A stretch of DNA of 21,804 bases, taken from NCBI GenBank assembly GCA_016715195.1, contig JADKBB010000066.1:1-21804 (forward strand). The letters are read 5' to 3'. The notes under the pieces were generated by a model. The model made no database searches and was not told the DNA's origin. It saw only the letters and a list, made by a program, of their open reading frames with translations. The DNA is from Candidatus Villigracilis proximus (lineage in GTDB: Bacteria; Chloroflexota; Anaerolineae; Anaerolineales; Villigracilaceae). This document shows, piece by piece, positions 14,980 through 21,804 of the stretch. The first letter of the stretch is position 1. Each line of letters begins with the position of its first letter. The position numbers and the translations under genes are program-made.

Positions 14980-16887
14980 ATGGCAAAAACCAGCAAGCCG
15001 AAGGAAATGGAAGGCGAAGTTTACTACCCCTCAGAGGAAGTCATCTCTCAAGCACGTTTGAAAGACTGGGACGCGCTTGCTGAAAAGGCAGGCAAGGACT
15101 TGCAAGGTTTCTGGGCTGATGAAGCCTCTGAACTGGAATGGTTCACAAAGTGGGACAAAGTTTTGGACGACTCTAACAAGCCATTTTATAAATGGTTCGT
15201 TGGCGCGAAGACCAATATCGTACACAATGCAATTGACAGACATCTAAAGACACATCGCAAAAATCAACTTGCCTTGATCTGGGAATCAGAAGACGGCAAG
15301 ATCGAGCGCACGTTCTCCTATTACGCCATGAACCGCGAAGTTTCGCGCATGGCAAATATTATTAAATCCATGGGCATTCAAAAAGGTGAGCGTGTCACTA
15401 TTTACATGGGACGCGTACCTGAGATCGTCTTTGCCATGCTGGCTTGCGCCAAGATCGGCGCCATTCACTCGGTGGTGTTCGGCGGATTCTCTGTCGACTC
15501 ACTGCAAGGCCGCATTGACGACAGCCAATCCAAATTGGTAATTACCTGCGATGGTTCATATCAAAACGGCAAAGTCGTTGAGCTAAAAAATATTGTAGAT
15601 GATGCGGTCAAGCGCTGCCCGTCAGTGGAAAATATGATCGTCGTCAAGCGAACAGGCCAACCCGTCAATATGGAAGCGGGACGCGATCACTGGTATCACG
15701 ATCTGTGCTCACTTCCAATCGCCAACGGCAAATGCGCCACAGAAGTCCTCGATGCGGAAGATCCGCTTTTCATTCTTTACACATCCGGTTCAACCGGCAA
15801 ACCGAAAGCCATTTTGCACACGCACGGCGGCTACATGGTCGGCACGTATTCAACACTCAAATATGTCTTCGATGTGAAAGATGAAGACCGCTGGTGGTGT
15901 ACGGCAGATCCCGGTTGGATCACGGGTCATTCCTACATCGTGTATGGTCCAATGATCGCCGGCGCAACTTCGATGCTCTTTGAAGGCGGACCGACCTTCC
16001 CCTATCCGAATCGCTGGTGGCAGGTTGTGGAACGCTTTGGAATTACGATCTTCTACACAGCGCCGACTGCCATTCGTGGACTCATGCGCTTCGGCGAAGC
16101 GTGGCCGAACAAGCACGATCTTTCTTCCCTTCGCCTGCTCGGGTCTGTCGGTGAGCCGATCAACCCTGAAGCATGGAAGTGGTACTACCGCGTGATCGGG
16201 AAGGAAAAGTGTCCGATCATGGATACCTGGTGGCAGACCGAGACCGGCGCATTTATGATCGCGCCGACTCCTGTGGTGCCGCTCAAGCCCGGTTCAGGCA
16301 CTCGCCCATTCTTCGGTCAGGAAGCTGAAATCGTTGACGAGCAAGGGAATCCTGTTCCAGATGATACAGAAGGTTATTTGACCTTGAAGAATCCATGGCC
16401 GGCCATGCTGCGCACGATCTACGGTGATGATGAACGCTATGTAAGTCAATACTGGTCAAGATTCCCTGGAAGATACACAGCTGGTGATTCTGCCAAACGT
16501 GACTCGGATGGCTATTACTGGATCATTGGCCGTGTGGATGATGTGATCAAGGTTTCTGGTCACCGCCTCGGCACCGCGGAAGTTGAGTCTGCGTTGGTGA
16601 GTCACCCGGCAGTTGCGGAAGCCGCCGCGATCGGGTTGGCGCACGAAGTAAAAGGACAGGCAATTTATACCTATGTAATTCTGCGCTCAGGATTTTCTCC
16701 CTCTCCTGAATTGGCCGAGGAATTGCGTCAGCATGTTGCAACTCATATGGGCCCCATTGCACGCCCTGAAGATGTGAAGTTCCTTGATAAGTTACCCAAG
16801 ACCCGCTCCGGCAAGATCATGCGTCGTGTGTTGAAAGCCAGAGCGCAGGGATTGCCCGAAGGTGATATTAGTACGTTGGAAGAGTAG
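14980..16887 (+). CDS. acs: Acetyl-CoA synthetase (acetate--CoA ligase, AMP-forming)
   Basis: The 635-residue protein has the normal length for Acs, which activates acetate with ATP to acetyl-AMP and then acetyl-CoA in the cytoplasm. The N-terminal ACAS_N region contains WFTKWDKVLDDSN and PFYKWFVG. The P-loop-like A3 motif YTSGSTGKPK is at about 267-276. MGRVPEIVFAMLACAKIGAI, VFGGFS, WWCTADPGWITGHSY, GGPTFPYPNRWW, WWQTETG (about 417-423), YTAGDSAKRDSDGYYWIIGR and VSGHRLGTAEVE are all canonical. The catalytic lysine is K612 in PKTRSGKIMRR; it is the site that acetyltransferases modify in other bacteria. An AGGAGG at 14969-14974 sits 5 bases before the start. A strong terminator follows at 16919-16963. 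No ackA/pta or actP is nearby, so it stands alone. Confidence 0.97.
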   Translation: MAKTSKPKEMEGEVYYPSEEVISQARLKDWDALAEKAGKDLQGFWADEASELEWFTKWDKVLDDSNKPFYKWFVGAKTNIVHNAIDRHLKTHRKNQLALIWESEDGKIERTFSYYAMNREVSRMANIIKSMGIQKGERVTIYMGRVPEIVFAMLACAKIGAIHSVVFGGFSVDSLQGRIDDSQSKLVITCDGSYQNGKVVELKNIVDDAVKRCPSVENMIVVKRTGQPVNMEAGRDHWYHDLCSLPIANGKCATEVLDAEDPLFILYTSGSTGKPKAILHTHGGYMVGTYSTLKYVFDVKDEDRWWCTADPGWITGHSYIVYGPMIAGATSMLFEGGPTFPYPNRWWQVVERFGITIFYTAPTAIRGLMRFGEAWPNKHDLSSLRLLGSVGEPINPEAWKWYYRVIGKEKCPIMDTWWQTETGAFMIAPTPVVPLKPGSGTRPFFGQEAEIVDEQGNPVPDDTEGYLTLKNPWPAMLRTIYGDDERYVSQYWSRFPGRYTAGDSAKRDSDGYYWIIGRVDDVIKVSGHRLGTAEVESALVSHPAVAEAAAIGLAHEVKGQAIYTYVILRSGFSPSPELAEELRQHVATHMGPIARPEDVKFLDKLPKTRSGKIMRRVLKARAQGLPEGDISTLEE

Positions 16888-16918
16888 TGAGTTGAGTAAC
16901 GAGTAATAAGTGAGAAGT

Positions 16919-16963
16919 AAAAAGGAAGAGCCGGGTGATTGCGTCACTCGGCTCTTCCTTTTT
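16919..16963 (+). terminator. Intrinsic terminator of acs
   Basis: AAAAAGGAAGAGCCGGGTGA (16919-16938) pairs with TCACTCGGCTCTTCCTTTTT (16944-16963) around a 5-base loop, with a single G-T pair. The 3' arm ends in a T5 run. It can also act on the minus strand. Confidence 0.93.
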
Positions 16964-16966
16964 ATC

Positions 16967-17042
16967 ATATGGAGTCAGGCGGCTTGCCGCCGTTTTATGT
17001 TTTTATAAAAAAAGTGGAACAGCAAGCTGTTCCACTCCATAT
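16967..17042 (-). terminator. Terminator region of the minus-strand ftcD gene, with nested inverted repeats
   Basis: AGTGGAACAGC (17013-17023), AA, GCTGTTCCACT (17026-17036) is a perfect 11-bp hairpin followed on the minus strand by a T-rich run, immediately after the ftcD stop. GGCGGC-TT-GCCGCC near 16978-16991 is a second hairpin. ATATGGAGT (16967-16975) and ACTCCATAT (17034-17042) are 9-bp inverted arms enclosing both. Together with 16919-16963 this separates two convergent genes. Confidence 0.8.
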
Positions 17043-17046
17043 AAGA

Positions 17047-18582
17047 CTAAATTCCGCCGCGAGATTTCATTACTGCGCGGATTTCTTTTTCGAGTTCGTC
17101 GGCTCGTTCTTCAAGCTCGGCGAGTTCACTTAGCATCTTATCGCCCAGGGACTTATCTTCGAGGGAGTTGATATTAATCCGCACGTTGTAACCGGCGGCG
17201 GTCAGGGCGGCGCGGGCCATAGCGAAACCAGACATCGAGTCGCTGATGGCGTTGAGGTTGGCGTCTTTGGCACATTTCAGAGCAAGCTCCATGACCTTGA
17301 TCGAATCGCCAGCCACGTGCAATGGGACATGCGCCGCGTTCAACGTGGCTTGCGCGATGGCGGCGGAGCGCAAAAGTTTCTGCTCGTCGGTATCTTTCGG
17401 CATCTTGAATGTGACCATCAAGACTTCAAACGATGATGCGTCATCGTCCACGGCTTGTGTTAATTCCTTGCGTAAACTTTCAGCCATGACGCGAATGGCT
17501 TGCATTTCGGCTTCCACTTCGGCGTATTTCTTTTTGCCGATTGTCAGACCAGAAACCATTGCAACGAGACCTGCGCCCATCGCGCCCGCGTAGGCTCCGG
17601 CAGAACCGCCGCCAGGGGTTGGCGTGGGAGCGGCTAAATGTTCAATGAAAGAGAACCCGTTATCAGCGGAGTCTGATGCGGCTGCGGCGGGCGTAGAGAA
17701 AAGTCTGGATTCAAGAATCTGCTCTTTGTCAAATTGATCCAGTTGGGTGTACCAGACCGCAGCATCCACCAAAGCATCCTGTGGGATCAACCCAACAAGT
17801 TCGCTGTGATGAATTCCCACGCCGTAACGTTGAGCTTCGCGCCGAATAGATTCAACCACGCGGGCAATCGGCGTTTCGCGGAAGTTGGTAAGGTTCATCG
17901 AAACCTGTGCGCGGCCATCCACCAACAGACCGAGTCCCTTCACGTAACGCAGTCCGCCCGATGACTGGCGCACGGCCTTGGCGATCTTCTTGGCAATATC
18001 CACATCTTCGGTGGTGAGATAAACATTGAAGGCGATCAGCGGATTGCGCGCACCGATGACGGTTGCGCCAGCCGCGCCAAGTTTTGCGGGACCAAAATCA
18101 GGTTTGCGGTTTGGATCTTTTTCAACTTCGACTTTCAATCCTTCATACTGCCCCTTGCGGATATTTTCCAGATTGGCTCGTTCGGGGCGAGTGGCCGCCG
18201 CTTCATACAAGTAGACGGGGATGCTGAGCTCGCCTCCGATACGCATTCCCAACCTTTGGGCAATCGCAACACACTCTTCCATGCTGACATCACTCAGCGG
18301 CACAAAAGGGACAACATCCGTTGCGCCAATGCGCGGATGTGCGCCGGTGTGCTGGTTGAGGTCGATCAATTCGGATGCGGTCTTGATGGCACGGAAGGCG
18401 GCTTCTTCCACTCCGGCGGGCGTGCCTGCAAAGGTAAGCACGGTGCGGTTGTGATCGAGGTCAGAGGAGCGGTCGAGCATTTTTACTTCGCTGACCGATT
18501 CAATGGCAGCGACGATCTGATCTATCACTTCGGGTCGGCGCGCTTCGGAGAAGTTGGGGATGCATTCGATGAGTTGGGTCAT
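17047..18582 (-). CDS. ftcD: Bifunctional glutamate formiminotransferase / formiminotetrahydrofolate cyclodeaminase
   Basis: The 511-residue protein carries both steps that move the formimino group of histidine degradation onto folate: transfer from formiminoglutamate to tetrahydrofolate, then release of ammonia to give methenyl-THF. The formiminotransferase part (1 to about 300) begins MTQLIECIPNFSEARRPEVI and has DLDHNRTVLTF, HTGAHPRIGATDVVPFVPLS (H82 matches the catalytic histidine described for the mammalian enzyme), ARNPLIAFNVYL, GGLRYVKGLG, VSMNLTNF and SELVGLIPQDAL. The cyclodeaminase part (about 318-511) has HLAAPTPTPGGGSAGAYAGA, VDDDASSFEVLM and ALTAAGYNVRININSL, then a coiled-coil-like end (LAELEERADELEKEIRAVMK). 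The linker is short. Only a weak GGAAA precedes the start, but MTQ-IECIPNFSE is the family's usual beginning. No hut genes are adjacent. Confidence 0.95.
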   Translation of the reverse strand: MTQLIECIPNFSEARRPEVIDQIVAAIESVSEVKMLDRSSDLDHNRTVLTFAGTPAGVEEAAFRAIKTASELIDLNQHTGAHPRIGATDVVPFVPLSDVSMEECVAIAQRLGMRIGGELSIPVYLYEAAATRPERANLENIRKGQYEGLKVEVEKDPNRKPDFGPAKLGAAGATVIGARNPLIAFNVYLTTEDVDIAKKIAKAVRQSSGGLRYVKGLGLLVDGRAQVSMNLTNFRETPIARVVESIRREAQRYGVGIHHSELVGLIPQDALVDAAVWYTQLDQFDKEQILESRLFSTPAAAASDSADNGFSFIEHLAAPTPTPGGGSAGAYAGAMGAGLVAMVSGLTIGKKKYAEVEAEMQAIRVMAESLRKELTQAVDDDASSFEVLMVTFKMPKDTDEQKLLRSAAIAQATLNAAHVPLHVAGDSIKVMELALKCAKDANLNAISDSMSGFAMARAALTAAGYNVRININSLEDKSLGDKMLSELAELEERADELEKEIRAVMKSRGGI

Positions 18583-18610
18583 TTGATTTCCGATTTTTGG
18601 ATTTTTGATA

Positions 18611-18628
18611 CTTCGACAGGCTCAGTAC
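18611..18628 (-). repeat. Single inverted copy of the CTGAGC/TTCGA repeat
   Basis: CTTCGACAGGCTCAGTAC resembles the reverse complement of the core in the 11668-11778 repeats, placed between divergent genes ftcD and the 18736 gene. Confidence 0.55.
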
Positions 18629-18674
18629 AAGTTTTGGATTTACGATTGACGATTTTTGGTTGGTACTGTCAAAG

Positions 18675-18680
18675 TATAAT
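18675..18680 (+). promoter_or_regulatory. Putative -10 box for the small membrane protein gene
   Basis: TATAAT followed by CC lies 55 bases before ATG 18736. A TTGACG at 18646-18651 is too far (23-base gap) to be a standard -35. Confidence 0.4.
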
Positions 18681-18735
18681 CCAATTCATTAGTTGGGCAA
18701 TTTTCAAAACATCATTTCTAACAGGAAAATACATA

Positions 18736-19113
18736 ATGAAAAATCTTGCAAACAAATTACATATTACGCCGCCGGTTGTTTTTTTATTTATTCTTATTCA
18801 AAACTTCTGGCTTACCTTATATGCTGTTTTTAGCAGAGAGACTCCGTCTGCCTTCACTTTCATGGATGGGATCATATTTATATGGTTAATAACCTGGTGG
18901 GTAAAGGAAGATAATAAAAATCACCTTCAGGGGCGGCGCGTCTGGGGGAGGATTGTTTTCCTTTGGTTTCTTGCCATTCCAATCTATTTGTTCAAGACAA
19001 GAAAAGCAGGCGCGTTGATCAGCTTCCTTAAATACCTTTTGATAAATCTTGTAACGCTCATTGCTGGCTTTGTTCTCGCAATCTTTATCAAAGGAATTTA
19101 TTTAAGTCTATGA
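18736..19113 (+). CDS. Small multi-pass membrane protein, unknown function (125 aa)
   Basis: ATG 18736 follows a weak AGGA. The in-frame extension upstream to 18256 is antisense to ftcD and is not believed. Three to four membrane helices are predicted by eye: PPVVFLFILIQNFWLTLYAV, FMDGIIFIWLITWW, IVFLWFLAIPIYLF, and FLKYLLINLVTLIAGFVLAI. Basic or charged loops (KEDNKNHLQGRRVWGR and KTRKAG) lie between helices. It is AT-richer than the flanking genes. The general layout recalls small uncharacterised integral membrane proteins of environmental bacteria. No family is recognised. It is probably a single-gene unit, with a TATAAT box upstream and no following partner. Confidence 0.75.
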   Translation: MKNLANKLHITPPVVFLFILIQNFWLTLYAVFSRETPSAFTFMDGIIFIWLITWWVKEDNKNHLQGRRVWGRIVFLWFLAIPIYLFKTRKAGALISFLKYLLINLVTLIAGFVLAIFIKGIYLSL

Positions 19114-19185
19114 GTTATCCATTGATTGGGAAGCCGCGCCACTGCGCCGCAAAACCCCGGCCTTCCTTGCCCGGGGGCAAAGGCT

Positions 19186-19210
19186 CCCCCCCCCCGCCCC
19201 CCCCCCGGGG
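19186..19210. repeat. Poly-C tract (C10-G-C10-G4)
   Basis: Ten Cs, one G, ten Cs and four Gs in a row follow a GC-rich stretch (19130-19180) unlike the surrounding AT-rich spacer. It is a likely assembly or base-calling artefact. No gene is seen between 19114 and 19414 apart from a TATAAT box. Confidence 0.7.
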
Positions 19211-19386
19211 AAAAGAGTTCCGAAGGTCTAATGGGGAATTTCACCCAGGCGCAGACGCTTCGTGCGTGAAGTTTTTAACACATTAAAATTCGCAAAATTC
19301 GTTCATTCGATAAATTCGCGTTAAAGGTTTTCTGACCTTAAACCAACATGGGACTTTTGTCTTCCCTGCCGCGTTGCACATCAACT

Positions 19387-19392
19387 TATAAT
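19387..19392 (+). promoter_or_regulatory. Putative -10 box for the 19415 gene
   Basis: TATAAT lies 22 bases before the preferred start ATG 19415, just upstream of the AGGAG ribosome-binding site. No standard -35 is seen. Confidence 0.4.
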
Positions 19393-19414
19393 CACGCCAC
19401 AGGAGACAGTCAAA

Positions 19415-20211
19415 ATGAAACTCTATAAATTCTGGGCGTTCACAAGCAAAAAATTTCGATCCACGGAGAAATCGTGGAAACCCTCTGTTATGGAGGTTCC
19501 AATCTTTCACTCGAAGAGGCCGCGCAAAAGGCCGCTCAAAAGATGGGACTGATCGAGCGAAAGATCAACGGCGAGAGAAGTGTCTTTGAAGATTACGAAG
19601 TGGAGATCCGCGAAGAAATACTGGAAGAGATTCACAGCAGCGCGGTCATCACACGAAACCGGTACGGGGCCAGAGTTTTAAATGTTTCCAACTTATTAAT
19701 TCTCGATATAGATAAACCCAAAGCCAGCTTTATCGGCCTGTTCAGCAAAAAAGACCCGCAGCAGGATAAAGCCAAAATATTTGAAATGGTCAGAAAACTT
19801 GCGTCCGGCTCCAAATACAGCGGACTGGGCTTTAGAGTGTACGAAACCTTTCAAGGCGCAAGAGTGATCGTCACCGGCAGGGACTTTGATCCGCGTGACT
19901 CTGACACGACAAAACTAATGAACGAATTCAACTGCGATTCTCTTTACACAACCCTCTGTGTAAAACAGGATTGTTTCAGAGCCAGATTAACACCCAAGCC
20001 CTCACGCATCAAGATGCGCAAACAAAAAGTAAACTTCCCGCGTGAGGCCGACCCGCAAGTGGAGCAATGGATCGAAGCCTACGAAAAAGAGAGTCACAAC
20101 TTTAGCGTCTGTAAATTCATTGAGCAGATCGGAGCAAACACCACAGGCAGCGACCTGATCCGCTTGCATGATGAATTAACAAAGGCACATACCAATCTAC
20201 GCCTTGCTTGA
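19415..20211 (+). pseudogene. Conserved protein of unknown function with LDIDKP motif (frameshifted near 19450)
   Basis: The preferred start is ATG 19415 with AGGAG (19401-19405) upstream, giving MKLYKFWAFTSKK. One base slip in the A6 run at about 19448-19454 is needed to enter the long open frame (ISIHGEIVETLCYGGSNLSL...). Without it, translation could begin only at 19474. The reconstructed protein is about 265 residues. Visible motifs are EEAAQKAAQKM, YEVEIREEILEEI, SSAVITRNRYGARVLNVSNL, LILDIDKPKASF, SGLGFRVYETFQGARVIVTG, SLYTTLCVKQDCFRARLTPK and PSRIKMRK. These look strongly conserved in character, but I cannot name a family. It is soluble, with no signal peptide. The DID plus later basic RLTPKP motif could be catalytic or nucleic-acid related; this is speculation. 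The gene stands alone. Confidence 0.7.
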
Positions 20212-20241
20212 TTTTGTTGCCATATCAAGAAATCCCAAATC

Positions 20242-20337
20242 TTTGCCGCGAACACTTGGACCGAGCGCCAGTGCGGTGTTGCGCTAATTCACACAGATTT
20301 TTAAAAATTCGCGCTCATCTGTGAAATCTGCGGCAAA
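20242..20337. repeat. Imperfect palindromic intergenic repeat
   Basis: TTTGCCGC (20242-20249) and GCGGCAAA (20330-20337) are terminal inverted arms. Inside lie TTCACACAGATTTTTAAAAA and GCGCTCATCTGTGAAATCTG, motifs of a dispersed repeat common in environmental bacteria. It fills the gap between the 19415 and 20404 genes. Confidence 0.65.
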
Positions 20338-20403
20338 AAAGAAGAGGGCAGGTCGTCTGGCTATACATGGCAAAGAGAAAATAGAAACCCAGAGGAAACC
20401 AAC

Positions 20404-20733
20404 ATGGAAATGAAAAACATCCCATTTGGAATAACAGACTGGTCAGAGATCACCCCCACCGAACACAAAGGCGAAACCGGAACCGCACTCTGGCACACCC
20501 AGCAATTTGACACCGTCCGCGTGCGCATGGTGGAATACAGCGCCGGATACCTGGCCGATCACTGGTGTTCAAAAGGTCACATCCTATTTTGCATTGAAGG
20601 CGAGTTACATACCGAGCTGGCCGATGGCAGAACCTTCACCCTCACGCCGGGCACAAGCTATCAAGTGGCCGATCATGCCGAAGCGCATCGTTCCTACACA
20701 AGCAGCGGTGCAAAGCTTTTCATCGTTGATTAA
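20404..20733 (+). CDS. DHCW-motif cupin fold protein
   Basis: The 109-residue single-domain protein has a cupin-like beta-barrel pattern: MVEYSAGYLADHWCSKGHIL (D52 H53 W54 C55, H59), FCIEGELHTELADGRTFTLT, PGTSYQVADHAEAHRSYTSS and a final GAKLFIVD. This matches the small cupin group named for a DHCW motif. The two histidine clusters (H53/H59 and H95) could bind a metal. Function in the group is not established; a role as a small enzyme or sensor is inferred. The start at 20404 has AGGAAA about 8 bases upstream (an in-frame ATG lies at 20410). A hairpin at 20736-20773 follows directly and reaches into the next gene's start. Confidence 0.88.
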   Translation: MEMKNIPFGITDWSEITPTEHKGETGTALWHTQQFDTVRVRMVEYSAGYLADHWCSKGHILFCIEGELHTELADGRTFTLTPGTSYQVADHAEAHRSYTSSGAKLFIVD

Positions 20734-20735
20734 AA

Positions 20736-20773
20736 ATAGGAGCAGGGAATTCATGTATAATCCCCGCTCCTAT
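20736..20773 (+). promoter_or_regulatory. Hairpin plus -10 box overlapping the HAD gene start
   Basis: ATAGGAGC-A-GGGA (20736-20748) is the inverted repeat of TCCC-C-GCTCCTAT (20761-20773). Between the arms lies TATAAT (20756-20761), only 10 bases before ATG 20772. The hairpin covers the start codon. It may serve as a weak terminator for the cupin gene and as a promoter for a nearly leaderless HAD transcript. Confidence 0.45.
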
Positions 20774-21467
20774 GAATACAAACCCATCCTACGACCTTGT
20801 CATTTTCGATTGCGACGGCGTCCTCGTCAACAGTGAACCGCTTGCCAATCAAGTCTATGTAGAAATGCTCGCAGAACACGGCTTCCAGGTCAACGCAGAA
20901 GAATATCTTCAGAAGTACTCCGGCGCTGCCATCCACAAAAGACTCGAAACCACTTCACAACAACTAAACTGGGTCCCGCCCGCAGATTTTTATCCGGTCT
21001 TTAATTCGCGGCTCGCGGTGCTCACCGAAAAAGAGCTCAAGCCCTTCCCCGATATTCACGCGCTGATCGAAAGCCTGTCCGTGCCGGTTTGCATCGCATC
21101 CAATGGCAGCCGCAGCGAAGTCATCCTGCGCCTGAAAATTGCCCGGCTCACTCAATACTTCGGCGAAGCCATCTTCAGCGGGCTGGAATTACCGCATCCC
21201 AAACCCGCCCCCGATGTCTTCCTCGCCGCCGCCCAATCCTTCAACATCCCACCAGCCCGCTGCATCGTGATCGAAGACAGCATCCTCGGCGTCACCGCAG
21301 GCGTCCGCGCCGGAATGCGAGTCTACGGTCACGCCGCATTTACACCCGTAGACTCCCTACGGGAGGCGGGCGCGATTCCCTTCGCAAACATGGCGGAATT
21401 AAAAACCCTCATCGCGCAGAACAGACTTAAGGACAGCCCATCATTCCCTAACTGTGACTCAGGCTGA
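20772..21467 (+). CDS. HAD-superfamily phosphatase (beta-phosphoglucomutase / phosphoglycolate phosphatase-like)
   Basis: The 231-residue protein is a HAD hydrolase with an alpha-helical cap (subfamily I). Motif I is VIFDCDGVLVNSEPL with nucleophile D13 and acid/base D15. The cap spans about residues 18-90 (ANQVYVEMLAEHGF, YSGAAIHKRLE). Motif II is CIASNGSR (about 106-113), motif III lysine is in LELPHPKPAPDVF (about 138-150), and motif IV is VIEDSILGVTAGVRAGM (about 163-179), with acidic residues for Mg2+. DCDGVLVNSE is shared by sugar-phosphate phosphatases and phosphoglucomutases; the substrate is not resolved. The start at 20772 has no ribosome-binding site, and a TATAAT box ends 10 bases upstream, suggesting a nearly leaderless mRNA. 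Confidence 0.93.
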   Translation: MNTNPSYDLVIFDCDGVLVNSEPLANQVYVEMLAEHGFQVNAEEYLQKYSGAAIHKRLETTSQQLNWVPPADFYPVFNSRLAVLTEKELKPFPDIHALIESLSVPVCIASNGSRSEVILRLKIARLTQYFGEAIFSGLELPHPKPAPDVFLAAAQSFNIPPARCIVIEDSILGVTAGVRAGMRVYGHAAFTPVDSLREAGAIPFANMAELKTLIAQNRLKDSPSFPNCDSG

Positions 21468-21543
21468 CAGACGCATAATTGGCTTTCTGATTTTCCCCAC
21501 CCTGTGACTGTCAGGCTTAAAAAATATCCAAAAATCTCTATGC

Positions 21544-21549
21544 TATAAT
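21544..21549 (+). promoter_or_regulatory. Putative -10 box for the acyltransferase gene
   Basis: TATAAT is 59 bases before ATG 21609. Between 21468 and 21608, partial direct repeats (CTGTGACT...CAGGCT, 21451-21465 and 21502-21518) are the only other feature. No clear -35 is seen. Confidence 0.4.
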
Positions 21550-21608
21550 TTTCAAATTCAACGACAGGCCGCGCAGTTCACCCGCCGTATGGATCAGGTC
21601 AACTATTG

Positions 21609-21804
21609 ATGAAAGATACCCCGATCACCAAATACGATTATATTGACGCACTAAGAGGGTTTGCGATTCTGGCTGTCGTCTTTTATCACTCCATGCAATG
21701 GGTCGTGCCTACATCAGGAGTACTGACCGCCATTGCAGAACAGGGTGCGCGAGGTGTGCAATTCTTTTACGTCGCCAGCGCATTGACCTTGTTCCTGTCA
21801 CTCG
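21609..21804 (+). CDS. Acyltransferase-3 family membrane protein (3'-partial)
   Basis: Sixty-five residues are visible before the window ends. They read MKDTPITKYDYIDALRGFAI, LAVVFYHSMQWVVPT, then GARGVQFFYVASALTLFLSL. YIDALRGFAILAVVFYH is the signature of OafA/NodX-type acyltransferases, with R16 and H27 the conserved residues of the first helix. GVQFFYVASA corresponds to the usual GVDLFFVLSG motif after the first loop. Such proteins acylate surface polysaccharides or other exported sugars with 8-10 further membrane helices, none visible here. The ribosome-binding site is weak (an AGG around 21596). A TATAAT box lies upstream. Confidence 0.85.
   Translation, partial: MKDTPITKYDYIDALRGFAILAVVFYHSMQWVVPTSGVLTAIAEQGARGVQFFYVASALTLFLSL

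Noticed and set aside
18256..18735. In-frame extension upstream of the small membrane protein
   Set aside because: It is antisense to ftcD and has no ribosome-binding site; ATG 18736 gives a sensible membrane protein.
19448..19457. Programmed frameshift at the A6 run
   Set aside because: Considered because an A6 run can be slippery, but similar homopolymer breaks in the first 8 kb make a sequencing error the simpler explanation.

Overview
The gene content suggests a Chloroflexota bacterium, most likely Anaerolineae. This is inferred from a DsbA/thioredoxin-cyclophilin fusion, a spermidine-synthase-like protein with a membrane N-half, a stand-alone DUF1858 protein, and families of short intergenic repeats (CTGAGCG/TTCGA type, and the GCAGAGGCGC palindrome). 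No rRNA, tRNA, CRISPR array, transposase or integrase was seen.

The window falls into two parts. From 1 to about 8.25 kb almost every gene is recognisable only by joining frames. These are the thioredoxin-cyclophilin gene, a PrsW-like membrane protease, an unidentified stretch at 2578-4193, ribosomal protein L25 (minus strand), an unidentified minus-strand stretch, and a PaiB-like FMN-binding regulator (minus strand). Breaks often fall at homopolymers and even hit L25, so uncorrected sequencing or assembly error is at least as likely as biological decay. From 8253 on the genes are intact, except one homopolymer frameshift near 19450 and a suspicious poly-C tract at 19186-19210.

The most unusual segment is 6842-9178. 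Small genes alternate with about 44-codon modules matching the extreme C-terminus of type I restriction specificity subunits (HsdS). Three clear copies start at 7209, 7720 and 8129, and a faint fourth trace lies near 9131-9178. No HsdS body, hsdM or hsdR is present. Tails A and C end in an ATGA stop/start overlap with the next gene, and tail B's stop codon is built into the next ribosome-binding site. It resembles a small cassette array using an hsdS 3' end as a repeated joint.

The intact half carries an aldo/keto reductase, an Ig-like lipoprotein, a DUF1858 protein, a membrane-bound spermidine-synthase-like protein, two tandem paralogous membrane-anchored proteins with internally duplicated domains (minus strand), a DAO-family FAD oxidoreductase, acetyl-CoA synthetase, a fused glutamate formiminotransferase/cyclodeaminase (minus strand), a small membrane protein, a conserved protein of unknown function, a DHCW-type cupin, a HAD phosphatase and the start of an acyltransferase-3 family protein. 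These are mostly single-gene units with their own terminators or TATAAT-like boxes, and they do not form one pathway.
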